Shown: positions 14,779 through 21,789 of the stretch, one piece after another
Layout: each line of letters begins with the position of its first letter
Position numbering within the stretch: the first letter of the stretch is position 1
DNA from: Chloroflexota bacterium
GTDB lineage: Bacteria > Chloroflexota > Dormibacteria > Dormibacterales > Dormibacteraceae
Reading direction: 5' to 3'
DNA length: 34,955 nt
NCBI GenBank assembly: GCA_005880945.1
Contig: VBIU01000004.1
Location: 1 to 34,955, forward strand
Program-made: the position numbers and the translations under genes
The notes under the pieces: model-generated
The model's input: the letters and a program-made list of their open reading frames with translations, nothing else
What the model was told of the DNA's origin: nothing
Databases searched by the model: none

Positions 14779-15651
14779 TCATGTGGGCTGCTCGGCGGCC
14801 CACTTGCGGGTGCGCTCATCCATCGGGACGGGGAGCTGCACCTTGACCTCTACGTACAGGTCTCCCGGCGCGCCGCCTTTCGGATCGGGCAGGCCGAGCC
14901 CGCGCAGCCGGATCTTGGCTCCGTTCTGCGTCTCGGGCGCGACCTTGAACTGCACCTGGCCCCCTTTCAAGGTTGGCGCGGCGACCTCGCCTCCGCGCAG
15001 CGCCACGTGCAGCGGCACCGGCACTATGACGCGCAGGTCCTTGCCCTCACGTGTGAACACGGGGTCGGGTGCGATCTGGACTCGGGCGCGCAGGCCGGGA
15101 ACGCGAAGCACCGTTCCCTCCTTGACGCCCGCCGGCACCTTCACCTCGACGCGTTTGCCGCCCGGCAGCTCAACGGTCCGGCTCGTCCCCCGAAAGACCT
15201 CGGCGAGGCTGACGGTGATCGGCGCCTCGACATCTACCGGCTCCGGCCGGGACCGGCCGCGAGAGTTGCCGAACATCGAACCGAAGATGTCCCCGAAACC
15301 GCCGGCGTCCCCGAACAGGTCCTCCATCTCCTCCGGCGTCACAGTGCGGTACTGCACGCCGCCCCCCGGTTGCTGGCGGAACCCACCTCGGCCGGCGCCG
15401 GGTTGGACGCCTCCGGCCTGGGCCGCCGCCCAATCTGCCCCGAACTCGTCGTAGAGGCTTCGCTTCTTGGCGTCGGAGAGCACGTCGTGCGCCTGCGAGA
15501 TCTCCTTGAAGCGGGCTTCGGCTTGCTTGTCGCCCGAGTTCAGGTCGGGGTGGTGCTTGCGGGCGAGCTTGCGGAAGGCGGCCGTAATCTCCTTCTGGCT
15601 CGCCGTCCGTGGCACGCCCAACACTTCGTAGTGGTCCTTGGTCTTCGGCAT
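14779..15651 (-). CDS. DnaJ-type co-chaperone (type B, CbpA-like)
   Basis: 290 residues. The J domain covers residues 1-70 with the DnaK-activating HPD at 34-36 (RKHHPDLN). A Gly/Phe-rich stretch follows to about 135 (GDAGGFGDIFGSMFGN), then two beta-sandwich substrate domains (VFRGTSRTVELPGGKRVEVKVPAGVKEGT onward). There are no CxxCxGxG zinc modules, so this is type B, like CbpA, not DnaJ proper. It delivers unfolded clients to DnaK. The ATG overlaps the stop of the upstream GNAT gene as TGATG. No dnaK or grpE is nearby, as is common for CbpA-type genes. Confidence 0.92.
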   Translation of the reverse strand: MPKTKDHYEVLGVPRTASQKEITAAFRKLARKHHPDLNSGDKQAEARFKEISQAHDVLSDAKKRSLYDEFGADWAAAQAGGVQPGAGRGGFRQQPGGGVQYRTVTPEEMEDLFGDAGGFGDIFGSMFGNSRGRSRPEPVDVEAPITVSLAEVFRGTSRTVELPGGKRVEVKVPAGVKEGTVLRVPGLRARVQIAPDPVFTREGKDLRVIVPVPLHVALRGGEVAAPTLKGGQVQFKVAPETQNGAKIRLRGLGLPDPKGGAPGDLYVEVKVQLPVPMDERTRKWAAEQPT

Positions 15652-16616
15652 CAGGGGGTACTTACCCGCTTGACGAGGTCGACGAATCCCGGCCTTGCCT
15701 CATAGCCGAGCGCCTCGTTGATATGGAGCATCGGAGCGTTCTCCGAGTCGTTGTCGGTGCGGACGAATGGGACGCCCAGCTCGATCGCCTGCGCCAGGGA
15801 CTGAAGCTTGATCGCCGTTGCGATGCCCCGGCCGCGATAGTCGGGATGCGAGCAGGTGTAGCCCGTCCAAACATGGCCTCGGACGGGCGGAAAGCGCAGG
15901 AACGACATCGCCACCGGCTGATCGCCGTGCCGCGCGATCCAGAAGCGATCGTGCGGCAGGTCGGGCGCGCCCATGCGCTCCTGGAAGTTCCCGAATGTCT
16001 GGGCAAGAATGGGCACGCTCGTCGGGACGTCCTGGACCGTCCGCTCGTTCAAGGCGTGCAGCTTCTTGAAGGTCTCGAGACCATCCCATTCCGCCAGCGA
16101 AATCAGCTCGATGTGCTCGTCGTTCATCTTGGCGCGGGCCGCCGCAGCCTCGGCCAGCAACCGCTTTGCGTGAGTCTTCAGATCCAGCTGCCAGACTTTC
16201 TCTGTCCGATCCGGCCCGTAGCCAAGGTCGTGGAGCGCCTCCAGAACTTTTGGCTCGTCTTCAGCGGCGTAAGCGTGGAGGACCCGCGCGCCATCCTCCA
16301 CCGCCGCCGCGCCGATCCATTCCCACACCGCGGCGAGGAGGTCCTTCGTCTGGCTGGCCTCGTCAGTGGAGACGTCGACGTCGCAATGTCCCTCGGGGAC
16401 CTGCTCCCACGGGCCGTGCGCAAAATTCAGGTATGAGACCTGGCGCTGCTCGACCTCGGCGATGAAGCGCCTCACCGTCCATTTCGCTCGTGGGTGCGCC
16501 CAGCGATAACGCGTCACCTGCGGATCCATCGGCTCGGCCGGGTACGCCGCCGTCATCAGGTCCGCCGCCAGCTCGGCGTCGTCGAGGGTCGCCGGCCGGA
16601 TCAGCGGTTTGACCAT
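15651..16616 (-). CDS. Tandem GNAT-family N-acetyltransferase
   Basis: 321 residues with two GNAT-like halves. The N-terminal half (RPATLDDAELAADLM..., residues 1-155) has a degenerate acetyl-CoA loop. The C-terminal half has the complete signature HPDYRGRGIATAIKLQSLAQA (near residue 260) and the following beta strand FVRTDNDSENAPMLHINEALGY. This architecture resembles the mycothiol-synthase/Eis-like double GNATs, where only one half is catalytic. The acceptor is unknown. Start ATG at 16614-16616; the stop overlaps dnaJ by TGATG. A perfect inverted repeat (16624-16641) lies just upstream. Confidence 0.85.
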   Translation of the reverse strand: MVKPLIRPATLDDAELAADLMTAAYPAEPMDPQVTRYRWAHPRAKWTVRRFIAEVEQRQVSYLNFAHGPWEQVPEGHCDVDVSTDEASQTKDLLAAVWEWIGAAAVEDGARVLHAYAAEDEPKVLEALHDLGYGPDRTEKVWQLDLKTHAKRLLAEAAAARAKMNDEHIELISLAEWDGLETFKKLHALNERTVQDVPTSVPILAQTFGNFQERMGAPDLPHDRFWIARHGDQPVAMSFLRFPPVRGHVWTGYTCSHPDYRGRGIATAIKLQSLAQAIELGVPFVRTDNDSENAPMLHINEALGYEARPGFVDLVKRVSTP

Positions 16617-16623
16617 GCCTTGA

Positions 16624-16641
16624 CTCTAGCGTTCGCTAGAG
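16624..16641. repeat. Perfect inverted repeat between the metallophosphoesterase and GNAT genes
   Basis: CTCTAGCG-TT-CGCTAGAG: 8-bp arms around two bases. It contains the stop codon of the metallophosphoesterase (16636-16638) and ends seven bases before the GNAT start codon. As RNA it would give a 7-bp stem with a GAAC loop but no T-run. It may be an operator or an mRNA-processing hairpin. Confidence 0.45.
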
Positions 16642-17256
16642 CTCGACAATGGTGGGGACGATCGCCGAAGGGGTCACCTCGAGTATCCCGACCGACGGCG
16701 CCGGGTAGCGGCGCAGGTGTCGCGAAAACTGCAGCCAGGACCATTCGAACCACCCCGGCTTTTGGGTCAGGCGCCGGGCCGCGGTCTCGGGGTTCCACTG
16801 GTGCACGCCGCCTGGGTTGAAGAGCAGCGTGGAGTCGCGCACCTCGACGTGCGCACGATGCGTGTGTCCGAAGACTATGGCATCGGCGCCCGCGAAGCGC
16901 CGGAGTAGGGCTCGCGGAAGGCTCTTGTTCGGATGCAAGTGGCCGAGGCTCAGCGTCCAAATCAACGTCTGCGGCTCTTCGATCCACCGGCTCCGGTTGC
17001 CATGAACGAGCACTATCCGCCGGCCTTCGACAGTCACCTCGCGACTTGCGGGCAGCGATTGACCACCGTCGTGGTCCCCGCCGACGGCTTGCACCGGGGC
17101 GATGCGTTGGAGCTCGGTGATGGTCTCCAATCCACCGACGTCTCCCGCGTGCAGGATGAGGTCGACGCCGCGCAGGACCGCGAAAAGTCGATCCGGCAGG
17201 CGGTCGAGAAACTCAGGGCTATGCGTATCGGCAACCACGCCGATGCGCGTCGTCAA
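16636..17256 (-). CDS. Calcineurin-like metallophosphoesterase (YfcE/MJ0936 type)
   Basis: 206 residues. The five metal-binding blocks are visible in order: VADTH (Asp10, His12), LHAGDVGG, GGDHDG (variant of GNHD, with Asp in place of Asn), LVHGN, and FGHTHRAH. NPGGVHQWNPE follows the last block, as in the YfcE/MJ0936 group, which are small phosphodiesterases. The substrate is unknown. The Asp in the GNHD block is unusual because the Asn normally binds metal. The start is TTG at 17254-17256, overlapping the MFS stop as TTGA. The much longer open frame reaching back to 18507 is not real upstream of this point, since it is the MFS gene in another frame. Confidence 0.85.
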   Translation of the reverse strand: MTTRIGVVADTHSPEFLDRLPDRLFAVLRGVDLILHAGDVGGLETITELQRIAPVQAVGGDHDGGQSLPASREVTVEGRRIVLVHGNRSRWIEEPQTLIWTLSLGHLHPNKSLPRALLRRFAGADAIVFGHTHRAHVEVRDSTLLFNPGGVHQWNPETAARRLTQKPGWFEWSWLQFSRHLRRYPAPSVGILEVTPSAIVPTIVEL

Positions 17257-18470
17257 GCGGCGCCAGGGACTGGACGAGGCCGCAAGGTCAACAGCACGAC
17301 GAGCGGTGCCAGGCTCAGTACGGCGGCGATGCCGAAGATCACTGTCTGGCCGGCGCCGAACGCGACAGCTCCGATGAGCGGCCCGATGACTCCGCCGATG
17401 TAGAAGGGAAACAGTATCTGGCCGAGCACAGCGCCGCGACGCTCGGGACTCACGGTGGACGCCATCACCGCCATGCTGGCAGTGAGGATCGCCGCGGCGC
17501 AGACACCGTTGACGAACAACGCCAGAGCGAAGACGACGAGGGAATGGCTCAAGCCGGTCGCCGCCAGCGCCGCGGCCGCTCCGAGCGAGGTCAGGTTGAG
17601 AACCCACACGTGTCCGAACCTCTGCATTGCGATTCCCCACAGTGGAGACGCCACGGCCTGTCCAAGCCCAACCGCGGAAAGAACGACTCCGACCGCCGTC
17701 ACCGGGTTGTCCGGCGCCAGGCGACCGATATAGATGGGCACATAGGGAAAGATCGTCCAAGTCCCGACCTGCGTGATCGCAGTGGCCAGGAACAGCCGCC
17801 AAACCAAGGGCTTGCTCACTATCTCGCTCAGCGCGCCGCGCAAGAGGCTGAGGACGCGAAGGTCCTCGGGGCGGTCGTGGTCGGACTCTCGGACCACCAC
17901 CATCAGCAGCACGGCCATTGCTACGGAGAGCGCCGCGTCGAAGAGCAGCATCCCGCGCACGTCGACGAGGTGAACGAGCGCCGCGCCGAGGATTGGGCCG
18001 AGGGCGCGGCCGGCGGGCGACCCCGCGCCCACGATCCCGACGGCGAGGGCGAGCCGCTGCCTGGGAGTTGTGGATGCCTGCATTGCAAGCATGACGCCGG
18101 TGTTGCCCAGGACGAATCCGCTCAAGGATCGAAACAACAGCGCCATCGACGGGCTCGTCGAGAGCGCCCAGCCGCCGAACAGAACTGCCTCGAGCACCGC
18201 GCTGCGAACGATGATCAGCTTGCGGCTGTACCGGTCGGCGAGGACTCCCCAGAACGGCGCGAGCGGAAGCGCGAGAATCCAACCGACGCTGGACATGGCG
18301 GCGATCCAGCCGGGGACCTGGTCGGCGGATACGTGCAGCTCGCGCAGATAGAGCGGGGTGTAGGCGGTCAGCTGTGTCCAGGACATGCTCTCGACGCAGG
18401 TCGTCGCCGCGAAGAGCACTGCGATCACCGCCCAGCCGGCCGCGGAGCTGGTGCGGGAGTTGGCTTGCAT
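17253..18470 (-). CDS. MFS-family drug/solute transporter
   Basis: 405 residues with about twelve hydrophobic spans, the standard MFS count. The loop between spans 2 and 3 carries WGVLADRYSRKLIIV, the MFS motif A (G-x-L-A-D-R-x-x-R-K), and SLSGFVLGNTG shows the motif-B arginine. It is nearest in look to the TetA/MdtG group of proton-driven exporters, but the substrate cannot be read. The ATG at 18468-18470 (MQANSRTSS) is preferred; a TTG at 18500 would add ten residues. It heads a run of minus-strand genes (metallophosphoesterase, GNAT, dnaJ) with overlaps or gaps under 20 bases, and is divergent from the DUF4097-like gene at 18561. Confidence 0.87.
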   Translation of the reverse strand: MQANSRTSSAAGWAVIAVLFAATTCVESMSWTQLTAYTPLYLRELHVSADQVPGWIAAMSSVGWILALPLAPFWGVLADRYSRKLIIVRSAVLEAVLFGGWALSTSPSMALLFRSLSGFVLGNTGVMLAMQASTTPRQRLALAVGIVGAGSPAGRALGPILGAALVHLVDVRGMLLFDAALSVAMAVLLMVVVRESDHDRPEDLRVLSLLRGALSEIVSKPLVWRLFLATAITQVGTWTIFPYVPIYIGRLAPDNPVTAVGVVLSAVGLGQAVASPLWGIAMQRFGHVWVLNLTSLGAAAALAATGLSHSLVVFALALFVNGVCAAAILTASMAVMASTVSPERRGAVLGQILFPFYIGGVIGPLIGAVAFGAGQTVIFGIAAVLSLAPLVVLLTLRPRPVPGAA

Positions 18471-18523
18471 CGGGCTCGTTACAGGATATCGCGAGCTCAA
18501 ATCTCACGTTTTAACGATCTGAC

Positions 18524-18553
18524 TTGACAAATTGGCAAGAAGTAAGTTGTAAT
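18524..18553 (+). promoter_or_regulatory. Near-consensus sigma-70-type promoter for a leaderless transcript
   Basis: TTGACA (18524-18529, full consensus) and TGTAAT (18548-18553, five of six matches) with an 18-base spacer. Only seven bases separate the -10 from the ATG at 18561, so transcription should start at or next to the A of ATG. The AT-rich island stands out against the GC-rich surroundings. Confidence 0.8.
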
Positions 18554-18560
18554 TTGGGCC

Positions 18561-19352
18561 ATGAAACAGCTCCAACGTGAAATCGTCAACCAGGTGGCCG
18601 CCGGCAAGATCACTGCCGAAGAGGGCGCCGCGCGCCTGCAGTCGCTGGAGGAGGCCGACAACCGCGGCCAGGCCCAAGCTCCGCCGGCCCTCGCGTCCCC
18701 CATGGCAGGTGCTGAGACCCGGCGCATCAAGGTCGTTTCCCAGATCGGAAGCACCGAGATCGTGGGCGATCCGAGCGTTGCATACGTTGTCGCCGACGGG
18801 CCTCACACCGCGCGGCAAGAGGGCGACACGATGGTCATCTCGCACGCCCCCTTCGAGGAGACCGACCACTTTTCCTTCAGCCGCGGCGAGCGCCGGATGG
18901 TCGTCAACGGAGTTGATTTCAATCGACGCAAGCTGACGGTTCGCATGAACCCGACCTTGGCCCTGAATGCGAGCGTCCAGGCCGGCTCTGTCCGCATCGA
19001 TGGCGTGCAGGGGCCGATCCAGGGCGAGGTGCAGGCCGGCAACTGTCAGGTCGCAGGCTTCCGTGGACCGCTCGACTTTGTCATTCAGATGGGCAACCTC
19101 TCGGCCAGCGGCCGGTTGGACGCAGGCGATTCGAAGGTCCGATGTGAGATGGGCTCCGTCAAGATCAATCTCGAGAAAGGCTCCAGCGTCCGCGTCCACG
19201 CGCGGTCGACCCTGGGCAAGGTCAGCATCGAAGGCGAGTCCACGGATCGGGTGAACCTGGGACAGACAGGCAAGGAAGTGACAGTCGGTTCCGGGGCAGG
19301 CAGCCTGGATGTCGAGTGCACGATGGGCAACGTCCGGGTTTCAGCCGAATGA
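18561..19352 (+). CDS. DUF4097-like repeat protein with N-terminal helical motif
   Basis: 263 residues in two parts. Residues 1-32 form a helical hairpin (EIVNQVAAGKITAEEGAARLQSLEE), a SHOCT-like motif that reappears at the C-terminus of the next protein. From about residue 55 the sequence is a run of short beta strands with a recurring pattern (VQAGSVRIDGVQG, VQAGNCQVAGFRG, IQMGNLSASGRLD, CEMGSVKINLEKG, CTMGNVRVSAE), which suits the right-handed solenoid of DUF4097/DUF4098 proteins. There is no signal peptide, so it is cytoplasmic. The biochemical role of the family is not established. The stop overlaps the ATG of the DUF2089 gene (ATGA). Confidence 0.8.
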   Translation: MKQLQREIVNQVAAGKITAEEGAARLQSLEEADNRGQAQAPPALASPMAGAETRRIKVVSQIGSTEIVGDPSVAYVVADGPHTARQEGDTMVISHAPFEETDHFSFSRGERRMVVNGVDFNRRKLTVRMNPTLALNASVQAGSVRIDGVQGPIQGEVQAGNCQVAGFRGPLDFVIQMGNLSASGRLDAGDSKVRCEMGSVKINLEKGSSVRVHARSTLGKVSIEGESTDRVNLGQTGKEVTVGSGAGSLDVECTMGNVRVSAE

Positions 19353-19729
19353 CTCAAGTCGATCGCGGCCGGCGCCCTCCTCTCAACTGCCCAGTTTGCA
19401 ACGAACGCCTCGCGCTGACCCGGCTCAGCTGTCCCGCATGTGACACCGAGCTCTCAGGCGGCTTCGCCTCGTGCGAGTTCTGCGCGCTGTCGAACGAGGA
19501 CCGCGAGGTGCTGCGCGTTTTCCTCGCCTCGCGCGGAAACATGAAGGACCTCGAGCGGCACCTCGGCGTCAGCTATCCCACAGCGCGAGCACGGTTCGAT
19601 TCCCTGCTGAGCAAGATCGGAATCGACCGGCCGGCCGCGCCCTCTCCCACACGCGTGGAGCTGATGGAGCAGGTCGCTCGTGGAGAGATCGACATCGAAG
19701 AGGCGCTCAAGCGCCTCGAGTCCAATTGA
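19349..19729 (+). CDS. DUF2089-family zinc-ribbon/helix-turn-helix protein
   Basis: 126 residues. N-terminal zinc ribbon with CPVC (near residues 13-16) and CPAC, plus a further CEFC. The HTH-like segment follows (EDREVLRVFLASRGNMKDLERHLGVSYPTARARFDSLLSKIG), the hallmark of DUF2089. The C-terminal tail, VELMEQVARGEIDIEEALKRLES, closely resembles the N-terminus of the preceding protein. It is likely a DNA-binding regulator, perhaps of its own operon. The start is ATG 19349, overlapping the previous stop; an in-frame GTG at 19316 would lie inside the previous gene. The last 33 bases are the first copy of a 35-base tandem duplication. Confidence 0.87.
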   Translation: MTQVDRGRRPPLNCPVCNERLALTRLSCPACDTELSGGFASCEFCALSNEDREVLRVFLASRGNMKDLERHLGVSYPTARARFDSLLSKIGIDRPAAPSPTRVELMEQVARGEIDIEEALKRLESN

Positions 19730-19765
19730 TTGAAGAGGCGCTTAACCGCCTCGAGTCCAATTGAT
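19697..19765 (+). repeat. 35-base tandem duplication at the end of the DUF2089 gene
   Basis: The block GAAGAGGCGCTCAAGCGCCT...CAATTGAT at 19697-19730 is repeated at 19732-19765 with two or three changes (period 35). Each copy encodes EEAL-x-RLESN plus a TGA, but the second is shifted by one frame and follows the stop. Each copy also holds an inverted repeat, GAGGCGC-TCAA-GCGCCTC in copy 1, with one mismatch in copy 2. Confidence 0.85.
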
Positions 19766-19779
19766 GGAGGGCCACCCCG

Positions 19780-19968
19780 ATGCATGACCCCGACGCAAGC
19801 TACCGGCTGATCAGCGACAACGCGCGCCGCCTCGCCGAGGAGCACGCTCGCCTACGCGAAGCGGCAGCAGTGCGATCGAAGCATTCGCGAACCGGATTGC
19901 TGGCGCACTATCTGCGACGGCTGGCGGACCAGATCGACCCGGGCGGCCAGACGCGCAGGACCCTGTAG
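19780..19968 (+). CDS. Small helical protein of unknown function
   Basis: 62 residues (MHDPDASYRLISDN...), charged and predicted mostly helical, with Arg/Ala/Leu heptad-like spacing (ARRLAEEHARLREAA; LLAHYLRRLADQI). No family is recognised. GGAGG at 19766-19770, nine bases before the ATG, supports translation. It is third in the DUF4097-like/DUF2089 module, separated from it by the 35-base duplication. Its stop is six bases from the stop of the convergent 590-residue gene. Confidence 0.6.
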   Translation: MHDPDASYRLISDNARRLAEEHARLREAAAVRSKHSRTGLLAHYLRRLADQIDPGGQTRRTL

Positions 19969-19974
19969 GTCGAG

Positions 19975-21747
19975 CTACTTGACTCCCGCGGCTTCCAGCC
20001 CAGCCGCGTGCGCGCCTCGCGCATCGGCGCCGGCGTCCAACGCATGAACCGCACCGGTGGCGAAGGCGTGGGCATGCGGCTGATCGAAGCTCAGGTCGAT
20101 GTTGGCGAGCGCGAACCAGGCGCAGTAGGTCTGGCGGCCCGAATCTACGGGTAGCGGTGGATTGGCCATCGCGGCCGCCGCCATCTGGGCCGCGACTGAC
20201 ACATCCTTCCCCGTCGACAGCGCGTGAAAGGCCGCCTGCGCCGCGGCGTGACAGGCACTAACCGGAGCGCCACCACGCTTTGCCCATGTGAACCACTCCG
20301 CATAGGAGCGGTCTTCGGGCGTCGGCACGACCCTCCTGATGTTGATGTCGAAATGCTTCTGCTCGACCACCTGCCATGAGGACGAGGATGGAGCGCCAGG
20401 CACGGCGGCGGCGGGCTGGGCTGCAGGACCGCTCCGCGCAGCCGGTGCCGGAGCGGGCGCAGCCGGAGCGGGCGCAGCTGGAGCCGGCGCAGGCGCGGGC
20501 GGGGCCGCCGGTTCGGGCGCCGGCGCGGCAGCCTCCGGCCGGCGGGTCGAGATGTGGATCTGGGGCGCCCACGCCGGGACGTCGACCACCGACGGCCACT
20601 GCGTGTCGTCGGCCGGCGACGCGGCCGATGCCGGCGCCGCGGCGCCTGGTGTCCAGTCCGGGGCGGCTGATTTCGCAGGTTCAGGCTCCGGCTCTTGCAC
20701 ATGAGGCGCCGCCACGACAGGCAGCGTTGGCATCGCAGGCGCGCTTTCAGGCGCCATGGCCGCCGGCTGGACTGTCTTCGCGGGCGGACCAGCCGCCGGC
20801 GGGACCGTCGCCGGGGGAATGGTCTTCTCGGGCGGCACTGTGGGAGGCGTTGCCGTCACGGGCGGGACGGTCTTCGCCGGAGCCGGCGTCCAGTCCGACT
20901 TGGCCGGTTCCGTCGGCAGGTTGGGGAGCTGGCCTCCCGCGTCGCCGAACGCAGCAGGTGGCCAGGCGGGCATGGTGTGCTCGGTTGGCGGCTCAGGCGG
21001 CCAGATGTCGCTTTGAGTCGGGAGCTCGGCATCCGGTTGCCCCTTCGGCGGCCATGTCAGCGGCGCCGACTTCACCGGTTGAGCCGGCGGTGTCGGCTCG
21101 GGCTCGCCGGGCGCTTCAGCCGGGGCCGGGGCGGTCTGAGCCCAGGAGGGGGCGGGCTTCTGCATAGCCACTGCCGGCTTGGGTTCGGTGTCGTCCTCGC
21201 CGGTCTCTTCCGTCGCGGCTTTTTCCGCTGCCGGGTCCGTCTGCGCCCAGGATGGCGCCGGTTTCTGCATCGGCAGCGCCGGTTTGGGTCCGGTCTCGAC
21301 AGTATCGTGGGTCGCCTCTTCCGGCTGGCCAGGTTCGGTTTCGACGGTGGCTTCGATCGCCTCGGTGCCCATCGGGGACTGGGCCTGCAGCGCCGGCTCC
21401 TCCTGGGGTTCGACGGTTGCTTCGACCTCGCTCTCGGCGGCCTCCTCATCGGCCGCGGCTTCGGCGACCGCCTCCGTGCCCTCAGCTTCGATTTCGGCAT
21501 TCGCCGTCTCGGCTGACTCGACCGCGTCCGCGAGCTCGGGCTGCAGCGGGAGCTCGGGCTCGGTCAGAGGATCGAAGGCCGGAGTGACCAATGGGAGCTC
21601 CGGCTCTGTTGCCCCGTCGCTCGCCGCCGGCGGAACCGTCTCGGCCACGGTGGAGCTCGTCCCGCCCTCGGCGTCGACTGTCAGCGGGGGCTTGGTCTTG
21701 CTCTCCGTGTCGTCGGGCTCGGGTTCGTTTTCGCCTGGCTGATCCAC
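19975..21747 (-). CDS. Low-complexity Pro/Ala/Glu-rich protein with duplicated C-terminal unit, unknown function
   Basis: 590 residues, no recognised family. Residues 1-170 are acidic (Glu/Ala/Thr-rich). Residues about 150-450 are Pro/Ala-rich with short repeats: MQKPAPSWAQT occurs twice, and KTVPP/KTIPP/KTVQP several times. The C-terminal 130 residues look folded, from WQVVEQKHFDINIRRVV onward, and hold two related units. One begins SYAEWFTWAKRGG and ends in an Ala-rich helix with ALSTGKDVSVAA. The second begins TYCAWFALANIDL with ALDAGADARGAHAA. No signal peptide or membrane span is seen. Start is GTG at 21745-21747. It lies downstream of the E1 alpha gene on the same strand, where E1 beta might be expected, but has no transketolase or lipoyl motif. 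Confidence 0.75.
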   Translation of the reverse strand: MDQPGENEPEPDDTESKTKPPLTVDAEGGTSSTVAETVPPAASDGATEPELPLVTPAFDPLTEPELPLQPELADAVESAETANAEIEAEGTEAVAEAAADEEAAESEVEATVEPQEEPALQAQSPMGTEAIEATVETEPGQPEEATHDTVETGPKPALPMQKPAPSWAQTDPAAEKAATEETGEDDTEPKPAVAMQKPAPSWAQTAPAPAEAPGEPEPTPPAQPVKSAPLTWPPKGQPDAELPTQSDIWPPEPPTEHTMPAWPPAAFGDAGGQLPNLPTEPAKSDWTPAPAKTVPPVTATPPTVPPEKTIPPATVPPAAGPPAKTVQPAAMAPESAPAMPTLPVVAAPHVQEPEPEPAKSAAPDWTPGAAAPASAASPADDTQWPSVVDVPAWAPQIHISTRRPEAAAPAPEPAAPPAPAPAPAAPAPAAPAPAPAARSGPAAQPAAAVPGAPSSSSWQVVEQKHFDINIRRVVPTPEDRSYAEWFTWAKRGGAPVSACHAAAQAAFHALSTGKDVSVAAQMAAAAMANPPLPVDSGRQTYCAWFALANIDLSFDQPHAHAFATGAVHALDAGADARGAHAAGLEAAGVK

Positions 21748-21789
21748 TGGGGAACTGAGTCTATCGCCGCGGCAACAAGGCCGCAGAGC

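Noticed and set aside
14658-14819. Upstream extension of the spermidine-synthase-like protein to 14819
   Set aside because: It is translated repeat copy 3 plus part of the 3' end of dnaJ, and the family N-terminus begins at RRLLLPLVF.
17257-18507. N-terminal two-thirds of a 623-codon minus-strand frame ending in the metallophosphoesterase
   Set aside because: The upstream part is the MFS transporter gene read in a different frame; the real protein begins at the TTG at 17256.
19316-19348. Earlier GTG start for the DUF2089 protein
   Set aside because: It lies inside the preceding gene, while ATG 19349 gives the standard ATGA overlap and a normal zinc-ribbon N-terminus.
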